Of a stretch of 64,000 nucleotides of DNA, positions 15,532 to 23,778 are shown piece by piece. This DNA comes from Streptomyces fulvoviolaceus (GTDB taxonomy: Bacteria > Actinomycetota > Actinomycetes > Streptomycetales > Streptomycetaceae), in NCBI RefSeq assembly GCF_000718165.1, contig NZ_JOEY01000016.1, positions 201,287-265,286 on the forward strand, given 5' to 3'. The notes beneath the pieces are model-generated. The model searched no databases. It was given only the letters and a program-made list of their open reading frames with translations, and was not told the DNA's origin. The position numbers and the translations under genes were made by a program. Numbering within the stretch: the stretch's first letter is position 1; each line of letters starts with the position of its first letter.

Positions 15532-16251
15532 GTGCCGCACACGCTGAACCTCTGGCGTCAGAAGCTGGGAAAGGTACCCGAGTCGGTCTGGCAGGACAGC
15601 GAGCTCCAGGTGCTGATCCTGGCAGACAACGGACTGACGGACCTCCCACCCGAGATCGGCCGACTGCTTCGGCTGACCACCCTGGACATCGCCCACAACC
15701 ATCTCGCATCGGTGCCCGACGAACTCGGCTCCCTGGTCGGCCTCAACGGCTGCCTCTACCTTCACGACAACGACTTGACCGAGATCCCCGACGCCCTGGG
15801 AAATCTGACGCGGCTGCGCTACCTCAACGTTGGCGAGAACACCCTCACCGCCCTGCCCGAGGCCATCGGCCGGATGACCGACCTGATCGAGCTCCGGGCG
15901 CAGTACAACCGACTGGCCACGCTGCCCGACAGCATCGGCCGCCTCCGCAACCTGCGCGAACTCTGGCTCCGAGGGAACGCGATCGCGAGCCTGCCGCCGT
16001 CTGCAGTCGACCTTCACGAACTACGCCACCTGGACCTGCGGGAGAACGCACTCGCCGAGCTACCGGAGATCCTGGCGAGACTGCCCCGACTACGCCAGCT
16101 TGACGTGCGAAGCAACCACCTCACCCGGCTGCCGGACTGGGTCGTCGACATGCCCTCGCTGGAAAAGCTGGATCTGCGCTGGAACTCATGCGAACCCTCC
16201 CCGCAGACGCTGACCCATCTGGAGCGGCGGGGATGCGTCGTCCTGACCTGA
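15532..16251 (+). CDS. Leucine-rich repeat protein
   Basis: 239 residues from a GTG, with AGAAGG about ten bases upstream. Nearly the whole protein is about nine 23-residue LRRs of the form LxxLPxxIGxLxxLxxLxLxxN, for example LTDLPPEIGRLLRLTTLDIAHN and LTALPEAIGRMTDLIELRAQYN. There is no signal peptide, transmembrane helix or extra domain, so it is likely a cytoplasmic protein-binding solenoid. The repeat type resembles the bacterial/plant intracellular Ras-group class. It sits in the accessory patch after the XRE/DUF397 pair; partner unknown. Confidence 0.88.
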   Translation: MPHTLNLWRQKLGKVPESVWQDSELQVLILADNGLTDLPPEIGRLLRLTTLDIAHNHLASVPDELGSLVGLNGCLYLHDNDLTEIPDALGNLTRLRYLNVGENTLTALPEAIGRMTDLIELRAQYNRLATLPDSIGRLRNLRELWLRGNAIASLPPSAVDLHELRHLDLRENALAELPEILARLPRLRQLDVRSNHLTRLPDWVVDMPSLEKLDLRWNSCEPSPQTLTHLERRGCVVLT

Positions 16252-16418
16252 CTGAGGGAGGCCCCTTCGATCTCCCATGACGCGCGTTGTCTCAGCCTCC
16301 GCAGCAACTGGCTCCGAGGGCGCAATCAGGGCGCATGGGGCGGAGAACCGCGCGGATCATGAGAACTATCGATCATTGCTTCCCAGGTCAGCACTTCGAT
16401 CGTGGTGACGGGATGCTC

Positions 16419-16826
16419 CTACCTGCTGTCTCGTGCCCTTTCGTAAGCGGCCAGTTCCTCCGCACTGCCAACGAAGGCCGGGCCGCAGTGCGCCGGCAGT
16501 CGCTCGATGACCATCGTTACCGCGGCCTGTGCGCTATCTGTCTCGGCGATCCGCGGGCTGCTCCGGCTCGGCCCTTCCACGTAGTACCGGCCGTCTCCCA
16601 GTGCGCCGATGTAGGGGATGTCCCAGGTGGGGCGGAACTCAGTGCACCTGCTGAAGTGCAGCTCCCACATACCGGTCCACGGGTAGAGCCGGCGTAGCTG
16701 CGGCTCGGCATACGCCACCCGCACCATCTCGGTGAACGGCCCCAGGAGCGGCGTGTCCTCCGGCGGGGAGGGCTCGCCGACAGTGGTCAGGATCTGGTGC
16801 CAGGCGGCTTCGACGATGTCGGTCAC
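16419..16826 (-). CDS. DUF6193-family protein
   Basis: About 135 residues from a GTG at 16826; an ATG at 16856 is also possible and neither has a good ribosome site. The sequence LYPWTGMWELHFSRC, the DIPYIGALGDGRYYVEGPSRS segment and ERLPAHCGPAFVG near the C terminus are features I associate with DUF6193, a Streptomyces family of unknown function sometimes labelled natural-product biosynthesis related. It is isolated in the accessory patch, convergent with the LRR gene. Confidence 0.65.
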   Translation of the reverse strand: MTDIVEAAWHQILTTVGEPSPPEDTPLLGPFTEMVRVAYAEPQLRRLYPWTGMWELHFSRCTEFRPTWDIPYIGALGDGRYYVEGPSRSSPRIAETDSAQAAVTMVIERLPAHCGPAFVGSAEELAAYERARDSR

Positions 16827-16890
16827 ACCACGATTGTGCGGGTCCTGCGTCCGCATCGTCGAAGATCGCCTACTGGCGGATCATGGCGGG

Positions 16891-17034
16891 GTGCGTCGAC
16901 ATGAACTCACCGATCAAGAGCGGGAGTTACTTGCTCCGCTCCTGCCCTGGGTTGTGACCGGCAGGCCGAGGAAGGACGACCGGCAGGTCATCAACGGGAT
17001 GGTCTATAAGATCCGCACGGTCTCTGCTACCTGA
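16891..17034 (+). pseudogene. IS5-family transposase fragment
   Basis: About 47 residues with RRHELTDQERELLAPLLP and the GRPRKDDRQVINGMVYKIRT signature of the N-terminal part of IS5-family (DUF4096) transposases. A small deletion after KIRT shifts the frame; LLPER in the next frame continues the original protein for a few codons before similarity ends. A TTA leucine codon occurs. No DDE catalytic part or terminal inverted repeats remain. Confidence 0.85.
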
Positions 17035-17603
17035 GCGGGCAGGCCAGTTCGGGAGCGGCCGGGTTCGGTGAGCAAGCCACCACAGCCAGGGACAGGTAGG
17101 CAGGCCGTTCCAGATAGACGCCTCCTTGAGTACCGCTTACGAGATCTCTACGAGGCCCTCGCCGTGGGGTGGCGGGAAGGCGTCGGAGACGTTTCCCTGG
17201 ACCACGATGGAGCCACTCGCCGAGCGGTACACGTTCGGGCAGTCGTCGTCATCGCAATTGGGTCCGCCGAACTTGCCGGTAAGGCGCGTCAGGTCCTCGC
17301 GTGCCGTGGTGCCCCCTTGCCTTCCGCCCGGTCGGGGCTCTTCGGGAACGACGCTATGGAATGCATCACGGCTCGTCCACGCCGACTCCGGACTATTCCT
17401 GATCCGGAATAAACGATCTTGAAGGCCAGTCGATCGGCCCAACGGTCACGCGGCTCTGGAGGAGGGGTGAAGGCCGTGGCGCATCGACGCTGAGACATTC
17501 GGGACGGATTGTTCCCGTCCGCCCGATGGCGCCGGGGCGGTGGCGGGCGTAGGACGGAAGGGCACGGGGCCCGCTCGGGCTCCCGCATCCCCCAGGAGGA
17601 GCC
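17035..17603. other. Non-coding border region with gene debris
   Basis: 569 bp between the IS5 fragment and the copper-storage-like gene. Contains the broken small gene at 17137-17310 (minus) and an imperfect dyad ATTCC-tgatc-CGGAAT near 17395-17410. The remainder holds nothing I can assign. It probably marks the right edge of the accessory patch. Confidence 0.5.
17137..17310 (-). pseudogene. Remnant of small actinomycete protein family
   Basis: The minus-strand segment reads REDLTRLTGKFGG, NCDDDDCPNVYR, SGSIVVQGNVSD and GEGLVEIS before a stop. This layout (TKLxGKFGG, C-x4-C-P, VQG, EEL-VEIP) resembles small proteins often encoded beside DUF6879 and XRE genes in Streptomyces. No start codon with a ribosome site is visible upstream and the usual C-terminal helix is missing, so it is taken as a remnant. 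The family assignment is from memory. Confidence 0.4.
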
Positions 17604-17966
17604 ATGACCCAGGCCGGAAGCATGACCGCGATGAGCAAGGAGATGCAGGACTGCGTCGCCGCGTGCATGGACTGCCACAGCGTCTGCGAGGAGACCATGA
17701 GCTCCTGCATGCAGATGGGCGGCCAGGCCCAGATGCAGATCATGCGCGCGCTCATGGACTGCGCCGAGACGACCCGGATGTGCGCGGACATGATGATGCG
17801 CCGCTCGCCCATGTCGGCGGAGATGTGCGCGATGTGCGCCAAGGCGTGCGAGATGTGCGCCGAGGCGTGTATGGCGATGCCGGACGATCCCCAGATGATG
17901 CGCTGCGCGGAGGCGTGTCGTCGCTGTATGGAGACCTGTCGCGCGATGGCGGGCATGGCGATGTGA
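17604..17966 (+). CDS. Cys-rich four-helix-bundle copper-binding protein (Csp/DUF326-like)
   Basis: 120 residues with 16 Cys, many in C-x2-C or C-x3-C spacing (DCVAACMDCHSVC at 16-28, then EMCAMCAKACEMCAEAC), plus a very high Met content. This fits the cytosolic copper-storage proteins (Csp3 type) whose four-helix bundle binds many Cu(I) ions through inward-facing Cys. There is no Tat or Sec signal, so it should act in the cytoplasm. A strong AGGAGG precedes the ATG. It may work with the copper operon at 5-9.3 kb, although it is transcribed separately. Confidence 0.9.
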   Translation: MTQAGSMTAMSKEMQDCVAACMDCHSVCEETMSSCMQMGGQAQMQIMRALMDCAETTRMCADMMMRRSPMSAEMCAMCAKACEMCAEACMAMPDDPQMMRCAEACRRCMETCRAMAGMAM

Positions 17967-17986
17967 CGCCGCTCGTCTGACCGTGG

Positions 17987-18014
17987 TCGAGGGCACCCAC
18001 TCGGGTGCCCTCGA
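17987..18014 (+). terminator. Terminator of copper-binding protein gene
   Basis: Perfect 12-bp stem TCGAGGGCACCC / GGGTGCCCTCGA with a 4-base loop, 20 bp after the stop codon and just before the methyltransferase gene. Confidence 0.8.
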
Positions 18015-18038
18015 TCATGCTTGGGGCAGGCTGGGCGC

Positions 18039-18854
18039 ATGACGGATGCGACCGAGGCCTTCGACGCCGCCGAGCGCGGGATGTGGGAGGGGAGGGTGGA
18101 GGCGTACGCCGCGAGCTTCGCCCGGCTGTGCGCCCACCCGGTCGGGGCGCTGCTGGACGCGGCCGGGGTCGGGGCGGGGTCGTACGTCCTCGACGCCGGT
18201 ACCGGGACCGGTACGGCGGCCCTCGCGGCCCTGGAGCGCGGGGCACGCGTGCGTGCGGTGGACGCCGACGCGGGGATGGTGGCCGCGGCACGGGAACGCG
18301 GGGTCGATGCGCGTGTCGCCGCCCTGCCCGAACTCCCTTACAGGGACGGTGAGTTCGACGCCGTCATCGGCAACTTCGTCCTCAACCACGTCGGCCGCCC
18401 CCGCGCCGCCCTCGCCGAACTGCGACGCGTACTGAGGCCGGGCGGGAGCGTCGCGCTGACGACGTGGGGCGCGCGGCGCGGAGCCGGGCAGGACCTGCTC
18501 GGGCGGGCCTGCGAGGCGGCGGGGGCCGTACCGCCGTCCTGTCTGCCGCGGCTGGATCTGAGGGAGGACTTCGTCCGTACGGCGGACGGGCTCGCCGAGC
18601 TGCTGGGCGAGGCCGGGTTCGTGGCGGCGGAGGCGGCCGAACTCGCCTGGGACCACCGGGCCACCGTCGAGGAGTGGTGGGGCGGCGCCGCGGGCGGGGT
18701 CGCCACCATCGGGCTCGTCGTCACCTCGCAGGAGCCGGAGACCGTCGTACGGATCCGGCGGGAGTACGAGCGGCTGAGTGCCGAATTCGCCGTGACCGAC
18801 GGGGAGTTGGCGCTGCCCCACGTCGCCCTGCTCGCGCAGGGAAAGCGGGCGTAG
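18039..18854 (+). CDS. Class I SAM-dependent methyltransferase
   Basis: 271 residues from the ATG at 18039. Motif I is VLDAGTGTGTAAL (about 48-60), the acidic residue of motif II is in VRAVDAD, the post-motif segment is DAVIGNFVLNHV and motif III is LRRVLRPGGSVALTTW, all typical of UbiE/Methyltransf_11 proteins. Acceptor unknown; the C-terminal part is not diagnostic. It begins immediately after the terminator of the previous gene and seems monocistronic. Confidence 0.9.
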   Translation: MTDATEAFDAAERGMWEGRVEAYAASFARLCAHPVGALLDAAGVGAGSYVLDAGTGTGTAALAALERGARVRAVDADAGMVAAARERGVDARVAALPELPYRDGEFDAVIGNFVLNHVGRPRAALAELRRVLRPGGSVALTTWGARRGAGQDLLGRACEAAGAVPPSCLPRLDLREDFVRTADGLAELLGEAGFVAAEAAELAWDHRATVEEWWGGAAGGVATIGLVVTSQEPETVVRIRREYERLSAEFAVTDGELALPHVALLAQGKRA

Positions 18855-19058
18855 GGAACGGGCGGTCTGGCGCCGCTACGCCGCGGGCGGCGGCACCGGT
18901 GGGGTCAGTCGGCGTATCTGCGGCGCCTTCCCGGACACGGCCCTAGGCGCCCTGGGACCCGAGGAGCAGTGTGGTCCCGCATGGGTCGCGACCGTCCGGC
19001 GTTCTGACCGGGGTCGCCCGCAACGGGGGCACTTCTCAAGCTTCAACGGGGGCACGTC

Positions 19059-21356
19059 ATGAGCACAGCACGCCCGGAATCATCCGGAAATTCCGGCAAC
19101 GACGAGTTCAGCTACGTCGACAAAGCGAGTGGCAAGCGCAGGACCTTCCGGCCGTCGGACAGCGAGGCGATGGTGCGGCTGCCGGCCGACGCCACGGGGG
19201 ACACCCTCACCGGCCTGGTCGAGGCCGCACCGCTGCTCTCCGTCAGCCAGGGCTACAACCTGGACCGCGGTTTCGCCGCGGTGTACATCAACCCGGCCGC
19301 CCACACGGACGCGGCCGCACTCCAGGAACAACCGGAGGTCGTCGGATCCCTGCCGGTGATGATCGACGAGAACGGCGCGTCACGGTACTTCGTACCCGGC
19401 GAGCTCTCCGTCCAGTTCCGCCCCGACGTCACCCGGGAGCGCGCCGAGCAGCTCATCTCCGAGCACGGCAGCAGCGTCGCCGTCGCCCGCCGCACCCCCG
19501 GGGCCTACACCCTGGAGGTCCCCGAGGGCCACGAACTCTTCGCCACCATCAAGGAGTTCAGCGAGCTGGACGAGGTGCGGTTCGCCGAGCCCTCCGAGGC
19601 CGGGTTCAACGACGCGCTGCCCTACCTGCCCGACGACCCGGACTTCGACCGTCTGTGGGGCATGCGCAACACCGGCCAGGCCGTCGGCGGCATCGGCGGC
19701 ACCGCCGGCGTCGACATCAGCGTCTCGGACGCCTGGGACCACACCCGCGGCGACCCGAACGTCATCGTCACCGTCATCGACACCGGCGCCGACCTCGACC
19801 ACCCCGACCTCAAGGACAACTTCCTGTCCCGCGGCTCGGAGGACTGGGACTTCGCCGACGCGGGCGACGGCGTGCCCGAGGACGACGACGGCCACGGCAG
19901 CCATGTCGCCGGCACCATCGCCGCGGTCGACAACAAGATCGGCGTCATCGGAGCCGCTCCCGGCTGCCGCATCATGCCGCTGCGCATCAACCTGACCGCA
20001 GGCATGAACGACAACCGCGCCGACGCCATCAACTACGTCCGCGCCCAGGCCCTGGCCCACCCCGACCGCCGCTACGTCGTCAACTGCAGCTGGCGCACCA
20101 GCGGCGACCACGCGGGCATCCGTACGGCCGTCCGGGACGCGACCGCCGCGGGCGTCCTGATCTGCTTCGCCGCGGGCAACGACGGCAGGAACACCGACGT
20201 CACCCCGCAGTACCCCGGCGTCTATCCCGAGGTCATCGCGGTCGCCGCCCTGGACTCGAACAACACCAAGGCCGGCTTCTCCAACTTCGGCACCAACGTC
20301 GACGTCGCCGCACCCGGCGTCAACATCTGGTCGACGTACCTCGGCGGCAACTACCGCTTCCTGAACGGCACTTCGATGGCCTCCCCGCACGCCGCCGGCG
20401 TCGCCGCCCTGGTCTGGGCCCGCAACCTCGAACTCACCGGCGACCAGGTCCGCCGTATCGTCGAGAGCACCTGCGACGACGTGGACGCCGCCAACCCCGG
20501 CTTCGCCGGACTCCTCGGCCGCGGCCGCGTCAACGCCTTCCGCGCCGTCACGAGCCCCCTGGTCTTCCCTGCCGACACGACGGTCGACGCGGATCTGACG
20601 GGCGACGGCCGCGCGGACATCGTGGGCTTCGGCGACGCGGGCGTGTGGGTGTCCCTGAACAACGGCAACGGCACCTTCCAGGGGCCCCAGCTCGTCGTGA
20701 ACAACTTCGCCTACGCGGCAGGCGGTTGGCGCACATCGAAACACCCGCGCTACCTCGCGGACCTGACGGGTGACGGCCGGGCGGACATCGTCGGCTTCGG
20801 CAACGCGGGTGTCTATACGTCCCGCAACAACGGCAACGGAACGTTCCAGGCTCTGCAGCTGGTCGTGAACAACTTCGGCTACGACGCCGGGGGTTGGCGC
20901 GTGGAGCGGCACCCGCGCTTCCTCGCGGACCTGACGGGTGACGGCCGGGCGGACATCGTCGGGTTCGGGAATGGCAACGGCACGTTCCAGGCTCTGCAGC
21001 TGGTGGTGCAGAACTTCGGCTACGACGCCGGGGGTTGGCGCGTGGAGCGGCATCCGCGCTTCCTGGCGGACGTGACGGGTGACGGCCGGGCGGACATCGT
21101 GGGCTTCGGGAACGCCGGCGTGTGGGTGTCCCGCAACAACGGCAACGGCACCTTCCAGGCTCCGCAGCTGGTGGTGCAGAACTTCGGCTACGACGCCGGG
21201 GGTTGGCGCGTGGAGCGGCACCCGCGCTTCCTCGCGGACCTGACGGGTGACGGCCGGGCGGACATCGTCGGGTTCGGGAGCTGGCCGTGGGCAACTTCGG
21301 CTACTCGGCGGGCGGTTGGCGCACGGAGAAGCACCCGCGCTTCCTGGCGGACGTGA
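19059..21356 (+). CDS. S8-family subtilisin-like peptidase with FG-GAP/VCBS-like repeats; frameshifted 3' end
   Basis: 765 residues as read. The subtilase domain (about 215-500) has the full triad: Asp in VIDTGADLDHPDL, His in GHGSHVAGTIAA, Ser in NGTSMASPHAAGVAAL, with the oxyanion Asn in CFAAGNDG. A 180-residue N-terminal region includes an inhibitor-like segment (SVQFRPDVTRERAEQLI). From about 510, 56-residue repeats start with LTGDGRADIVGFG and end FGYDAGGWRVERHPRFLAD. Near 21277 a deletion inside one repeat shifts the frame, so the last 80 residues of this frame are not natural; the original protein continues at about 21277-21700. No N-terminal signal peptide is visible. Confidence 0.85.
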   Translation: MSTARPESSGNSGNDEFSYVDKASGKRRTFRPSDSEAMVRLPADATGDTLTGLVEAAPLLSVSQGYNLDRGFAAVYINPAAHTDAAALQEQPEVVGSLPVMIDENGASRYFVPGELSVQFRPDVTRERAEQLISEHGSSVAVARRTPGAYTLEVPEGHELFATIKEFSELDEVRFAEPSEAGFNDALPYLPDDPDFDRLWGMRNTGQAVGGIGGTAGVDISVSDAWDHTRGDPNVIVTVIDTGADLDHPDLKDNFLSRGSEDWDFADAGDGVPEDDDGHGSHVAGTIAAVDNKIGVIGAAPGCRIMPLRINLTAGMNDNRADAINYVRAQALAHPDRRYVVNCSWRTSGDHAGIRTAVRDATAAGVLICFAAGNDGRNTDVTPQYPGVYPEVIAVAALDSNNTKAGFSNFGTNVDVAAPGVNIWSTYLGGNYRFLNGTSMASPHAAGVAALVWARNLELTGDQVRRIVESTCDDVDAANPGFAGLLGRGRVNAFRAVTSPLVFPADTTVDADLTGDGRADIVGFGDAGVWVSLNNGNGTFQGPQLVVNNFAYAAGGWRTSKHPRYLADLTGDGRADIVGFGNAGVYTSRNNGNGTFQALQLVVNNFGYDAGGWRVERHPRFLADLTGDGRADIVGFGNGNGTFQALQLVVQNFGYDAGGWRVERHPRFLADVTGDGRADIVGFGNAGVWVSRNNGNGTFQAPQLVVQNFGYDAGGWRVERHPRFLADLTGDGRADIVGFGSWPWATSATRRAVGARRSTRASWRT

Positions 21357-21700
21357 CGGGCGATGGCCGCGCGGACATCGTGGGCTTCGGGGACGCGGGC
21401 GTGTGGGTGGCCCTGAACAACGGCAACGGCACCTTCCAGGCCCCGCAGCTCACAGTCGCCAACTTCGCCTACGTCGCGGGCGGTTGGCGTGTCGAGCGGC
21501 ACCCGCGCTTCCTCGCTGACCTCACCGGCGACCGCCGCGCCGACATCATCGGCTTCGGCAACGCCGGGGTCTGGGAGTCCCTCAACGGCGGCAACGGCAC
21601 GAACTTTGCCGCGCCGCAGCTGGTCGTGCAGAACTTCGGCTACGACGCCGGCGGCTGGCGCGTCGAGAAGCACCCGAGGATCGTCGCCGGACGCAGGTGA
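20590..21700 (+). repeat. Tandem 168-bp coding repeats in subtilase gene
   Basis: About seven copies of a 168-bp (56-codon) unit encoding LTGDGRADIVGFGxAGVWxSxNNGNGTFQ followed by an NFGYDAGGWR segment. The DxTGDGRAD motif is the calcium-binding part of FG-GAP/VCBS propeller blades. One unit (around 20940-21070) has an in-frame loss of about ten codons between GFGN and GNGTF, and one (around 21277) has a larger out-of-frame loss, both consistent with recombination or slippage between near-identical repeats. Confidence 0.85.
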
Positions 21701-21717
21701 CGAAGGCTCCCCCGGGA

Positions 21718-21753
21718 CGGGCCGGCCGGGTCCCGCCAGATCCGGCCGGCCCG
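21718..21753. terminator. Bidirectional hairpin between subtilase and LCP gene
   Basis: Stem CGGGCCGGCCGG / CCGGCCGGCCCG, 12 bp, loop 12 bases, in the 84-bp gap between two convergent genes. Confidence 0.65.
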
Positions 21754-21784
21754 GCCGTGCTCAGTCCTCAGCCTTGCTCAGCCC

Positions 21785-23095
21785 TCAGTCGGAGACCGTG
21801 ACCTTCTCGTCGTTCTTCAGCTCGTCCACCAGCGTCTTCAGCTTCGTCTTGTCCCAGATGAGGTTGCCGTTGACGGAGCCGGAGGTCGGCATGTTCATCG
21901 ACTTGCCGTCGCCGCCGTTGACGCCCTTCATCGCCCAGAACATCTTGGCCAGGTCGTACAGGCCCATGTCCTTGTCGACGACCAGCGAGTCCAGGCCCGC
22001 ACCCATCGTCGGGTAGAGCTTGAAGGGGTTGAGGATCGTGCTCGGCGTGGCGACCTGGTTGGCCAGCGCGTTGAGGAACTTCTGCTGGTTCTTCGTACGG
22101 TCCAGGTCGGAGCCCGCCAGCGCGTACCGGGTGCGCACGAAGGCGAGGGCCTGCTCGCCGTTCAGGGTCTGCTTGCCCGCCTCGAAGTCGGCGCCGGACT
22201 TGGTGTCCTTCATGCCGCCCTTCGGGATCTCGATCTCGACGCCGCCCACCGCGTCCACGATGTTCGCGAAGCCGGCGAAGCCGATCTCGACGTAGTGGTC
22301 GATGTGCAGACCGGTGTTGTACTCGACGGTCCGCACCAGCAGCTCGGGGCCGTCCTCGGCGTAGGCGGCGTTCAGCTTCACCTGCCGGCCGGTGCCCTCG
22401 TAGGTCTTGCCGGACTCGGAGCCCTTGTACGTCGGGATCTCGACGTTCGAGTCACGCGGCAGCGAGATCAGCGTGTCGCCGTTGCTGCCGGTGTGCAGGA
22501 TCATCATCGAGTCGGTGCGCTTGCCCTCGGCGGAGCCGGTGTGCAGCTTCTTCTTCTCCTCGGCGGACATGCCGGCGCGGCTGTCGGAGCCGACGATGAG
22601 GTAGTTCGTGCCCTCGCCCGTCTCCGGTCGGTCGATGACCTTGGACAGGTCGACGTCGCGGTTGAGCTTGGAGTCGGCCCAGAAGTACGTGCCGATGGTC
22701 GTCGCGACCAGCACGGTCACCACGGTGATCGCGGTCCACTTGATGCGCTTGCGCCAGTTCGGCGCGGGCCGCGGACCCCGGCCGCCCGGGTCGCCCGGTC
22801 CGCCGTGGTCGCCGCCGCCGGGCGCGCCGTAGACCTGGCCGGTGTTGTAGCCGCTGTCGTATCCGCCGCCGTGCCCGTCGTAAGAGCCGTCACCGCTGCC
22901 GTTGACGTACGACGGCTGCTGCGGGACGCCGTTGCCGTACGGCGGGGCGGAGGGGTTGGAGCCCCCGTAGCCGCCCGAGGCGGGACGGCGGACCTGCCGC
23001 ATGACACGGGCGCTCTCAGGCTGTGCGCCTGCGCTGCCGCGTCCGTACCGGTTGCCGCGGTTGTCGTCGGACCATGCCTCGGGCCAATCGTTCAT
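21785..23095 (-). CDS. LytR-CpsA-Psr (LCP) family protein 1
   Basis: 436 residues. Cytoplasmic Gly/Tyr/Pro-rich N terminus (about 1-112, many YGNG/YDSGY-like motifs), one transmembrane helix (about 115-137), then an extracellular LCP domain (about 160-375). LCP signatures: YLIVGSDSR, ISLPRDSNVEIP, KLNAAYAEDG, DHYVEIGFAGFANIVDAVGGVEI, GEQALAFVRTRY and LDRTKNQQKFL. LCP enzymes transfer undecaprenyl-phosphate-linked glycopolymers to peptidoglycan. No LytR_C domain follows. It is the left-most of six LCP genes in this region. Confidence 0.93.
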   Translation of the reverse strand: MNDWPEAWSDDNRGNRYGRGSAGAQPESARVMRQVRRPASGGYGGSNPSAPPYGNGVPQQPSYVNGSGDGSYDGHGGGYDSGYNTGQVYGAPGGGDHGGPGDPGGRGPRPAPNWRKRIKWTAITVVTVLVATTIGTYFWADSKLNRDVDLSKVIDRPETGEGTNYLIVGSDSRAGMSAEEKKKLHTGSAEGKRTDSMMILHTGSNGDTLISLPRDSNVEIPTYKGSESGKTYEGTGRQVKLNAAYAEDGPELLVRTVEYNTGLHIDHYVEIGFAGFANIVDAVGGVEIEIPKGGMKDTKSGADFEAGKQTLNGEQALAFVRTRYALAGSDLDRTKNQQKFLNALANQVATPSTILNPFKLYPTMGAGLDSLVVDKDMGLYDLAKMFWAMKGVNGGDGKSMNMPTSGSVNGNLIWDKTKLKTLVDELKNDEKVTVSD

Positions 23096-23213
23096 GGGCC
23101 CAGTGTGCAGGGAACGGCTGTGTCCTTTACAAGGGTCGTAGGAAAATCAGGGCACCGCTGTTGCGAACCCAACACAAAGTCCGCAGATGTCACCTCGGCA
23201 TAAGGTGGAGGCC

Positions 23214-23771
23214 ATGACAGACCAGGCCGCCGCGGCGGAATCGGACACTCCGGATATCCCCGGCAGGCCCACCTCGGCGTCCCGGACCACGCTCAGCCAC
23301 ATCATGACCCAGGCGGACACCAACCTTCTGGGGACCGTGCACGGCGGCGTGATCATGAAACTCGTGGACGACGCGGCGGGAGCGGTGGCCGGCCGGCACA
23401 GCGGCGGACCCGCCGTCACCGCGTCCATGGACGAGATGGCCTTCCTGGAGCCGGTCCGCGTCGGCGACCTCGTCCATGTGAAGGCCCAGGTCAACTGGAC
23501 CGGCCGGACCTCGATGGAGGTCGGGGTACGGGTCCTCGCCGAACGCTGGAACGAGTCCACCCCGGCCACCCAGGTCGGCTCCGCCTACCTCGTCTTCGCC
23601 GCGGTCGACGCCGACGGCAAGCCGCGCCGGGTGCCGCCGGTGCTCCCGGAGACGGAGAAGGACGAGCGGCGCTACCAGGAGGCCCAGATCCGCCGCACCC
23701 ATCGACTGGCGCGGCGGCGGGCGATCGTAGAACTGAGGGAGAAGCGGGCGGCCGAGGGACTCGACGACTAG
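23214..23771 (+). CDS. Acyl-CoA thioesterase (hotdog fold, BACH/YciA type)
   Basis: 185 residues from the ATG at 23214 (GGTGGAG upstream). Hydrolyses acyl-CoA to free acid and CoA. The segment LSHIMTQADTNLLGTVHGGVIMKLVDDAAG (residues about 29-58) contains the family's catalytic Asp/Asn-HGG loop, and FLEPVRVGDLVHVKAQVNWTG supports a single hotdog domain. A charged C-terminal tail with ERRYQEAQ and RRxxxxLRE follows. It lies between two LCP genes, divergent from LCP 1 and convergent with LCP 2 with only 7 bp between stops. Confidence 0.92.
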   Translation: MTDQAAAAESDTPDIPGRPTSASRTTLSHIMTQADTNLLGTVHGGVIMKLVDDAAGAVAGRHSGGPAVTASMDEMAFLEPVRVGDLVHVKAQVNWTGRTSMEVGVRVLAERWNESTPATQVGSAYLVFAAVDADGKPRRVPPVLPETEKDERRYQEAQIRRTHRLARRRAIVELREKRAAEGLDD

Positions 23772-23778
23772 CGACGGG

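Larger units (their letters stand above)
12429..17600. mobile_element. Decayed integrated element / accessory patch (approximate borders)
   Basis: This stretch holds a truncated tyrosine integrase, an ATPase-XRE-DUF397 regulatory trio, an LRR protein, a DUF6193 protein, an IS5-type fragment and a broken small gene. Codon third positions show more A/T than the flanks, and no conserved housekeeping genes are present. No replication, transfer or excision genes are seen and no att repeats could be found by eye, so this is a remnant, not an active element. Borders are estimates. Confidence 0.45.

Noticed and set aside
20590..21700. 168-bp repeats as a CRISPR or mobile repeat array
   Set aside because: They are coding FG-GAP/VCBS-like blades contiguous with the subtilase frame.
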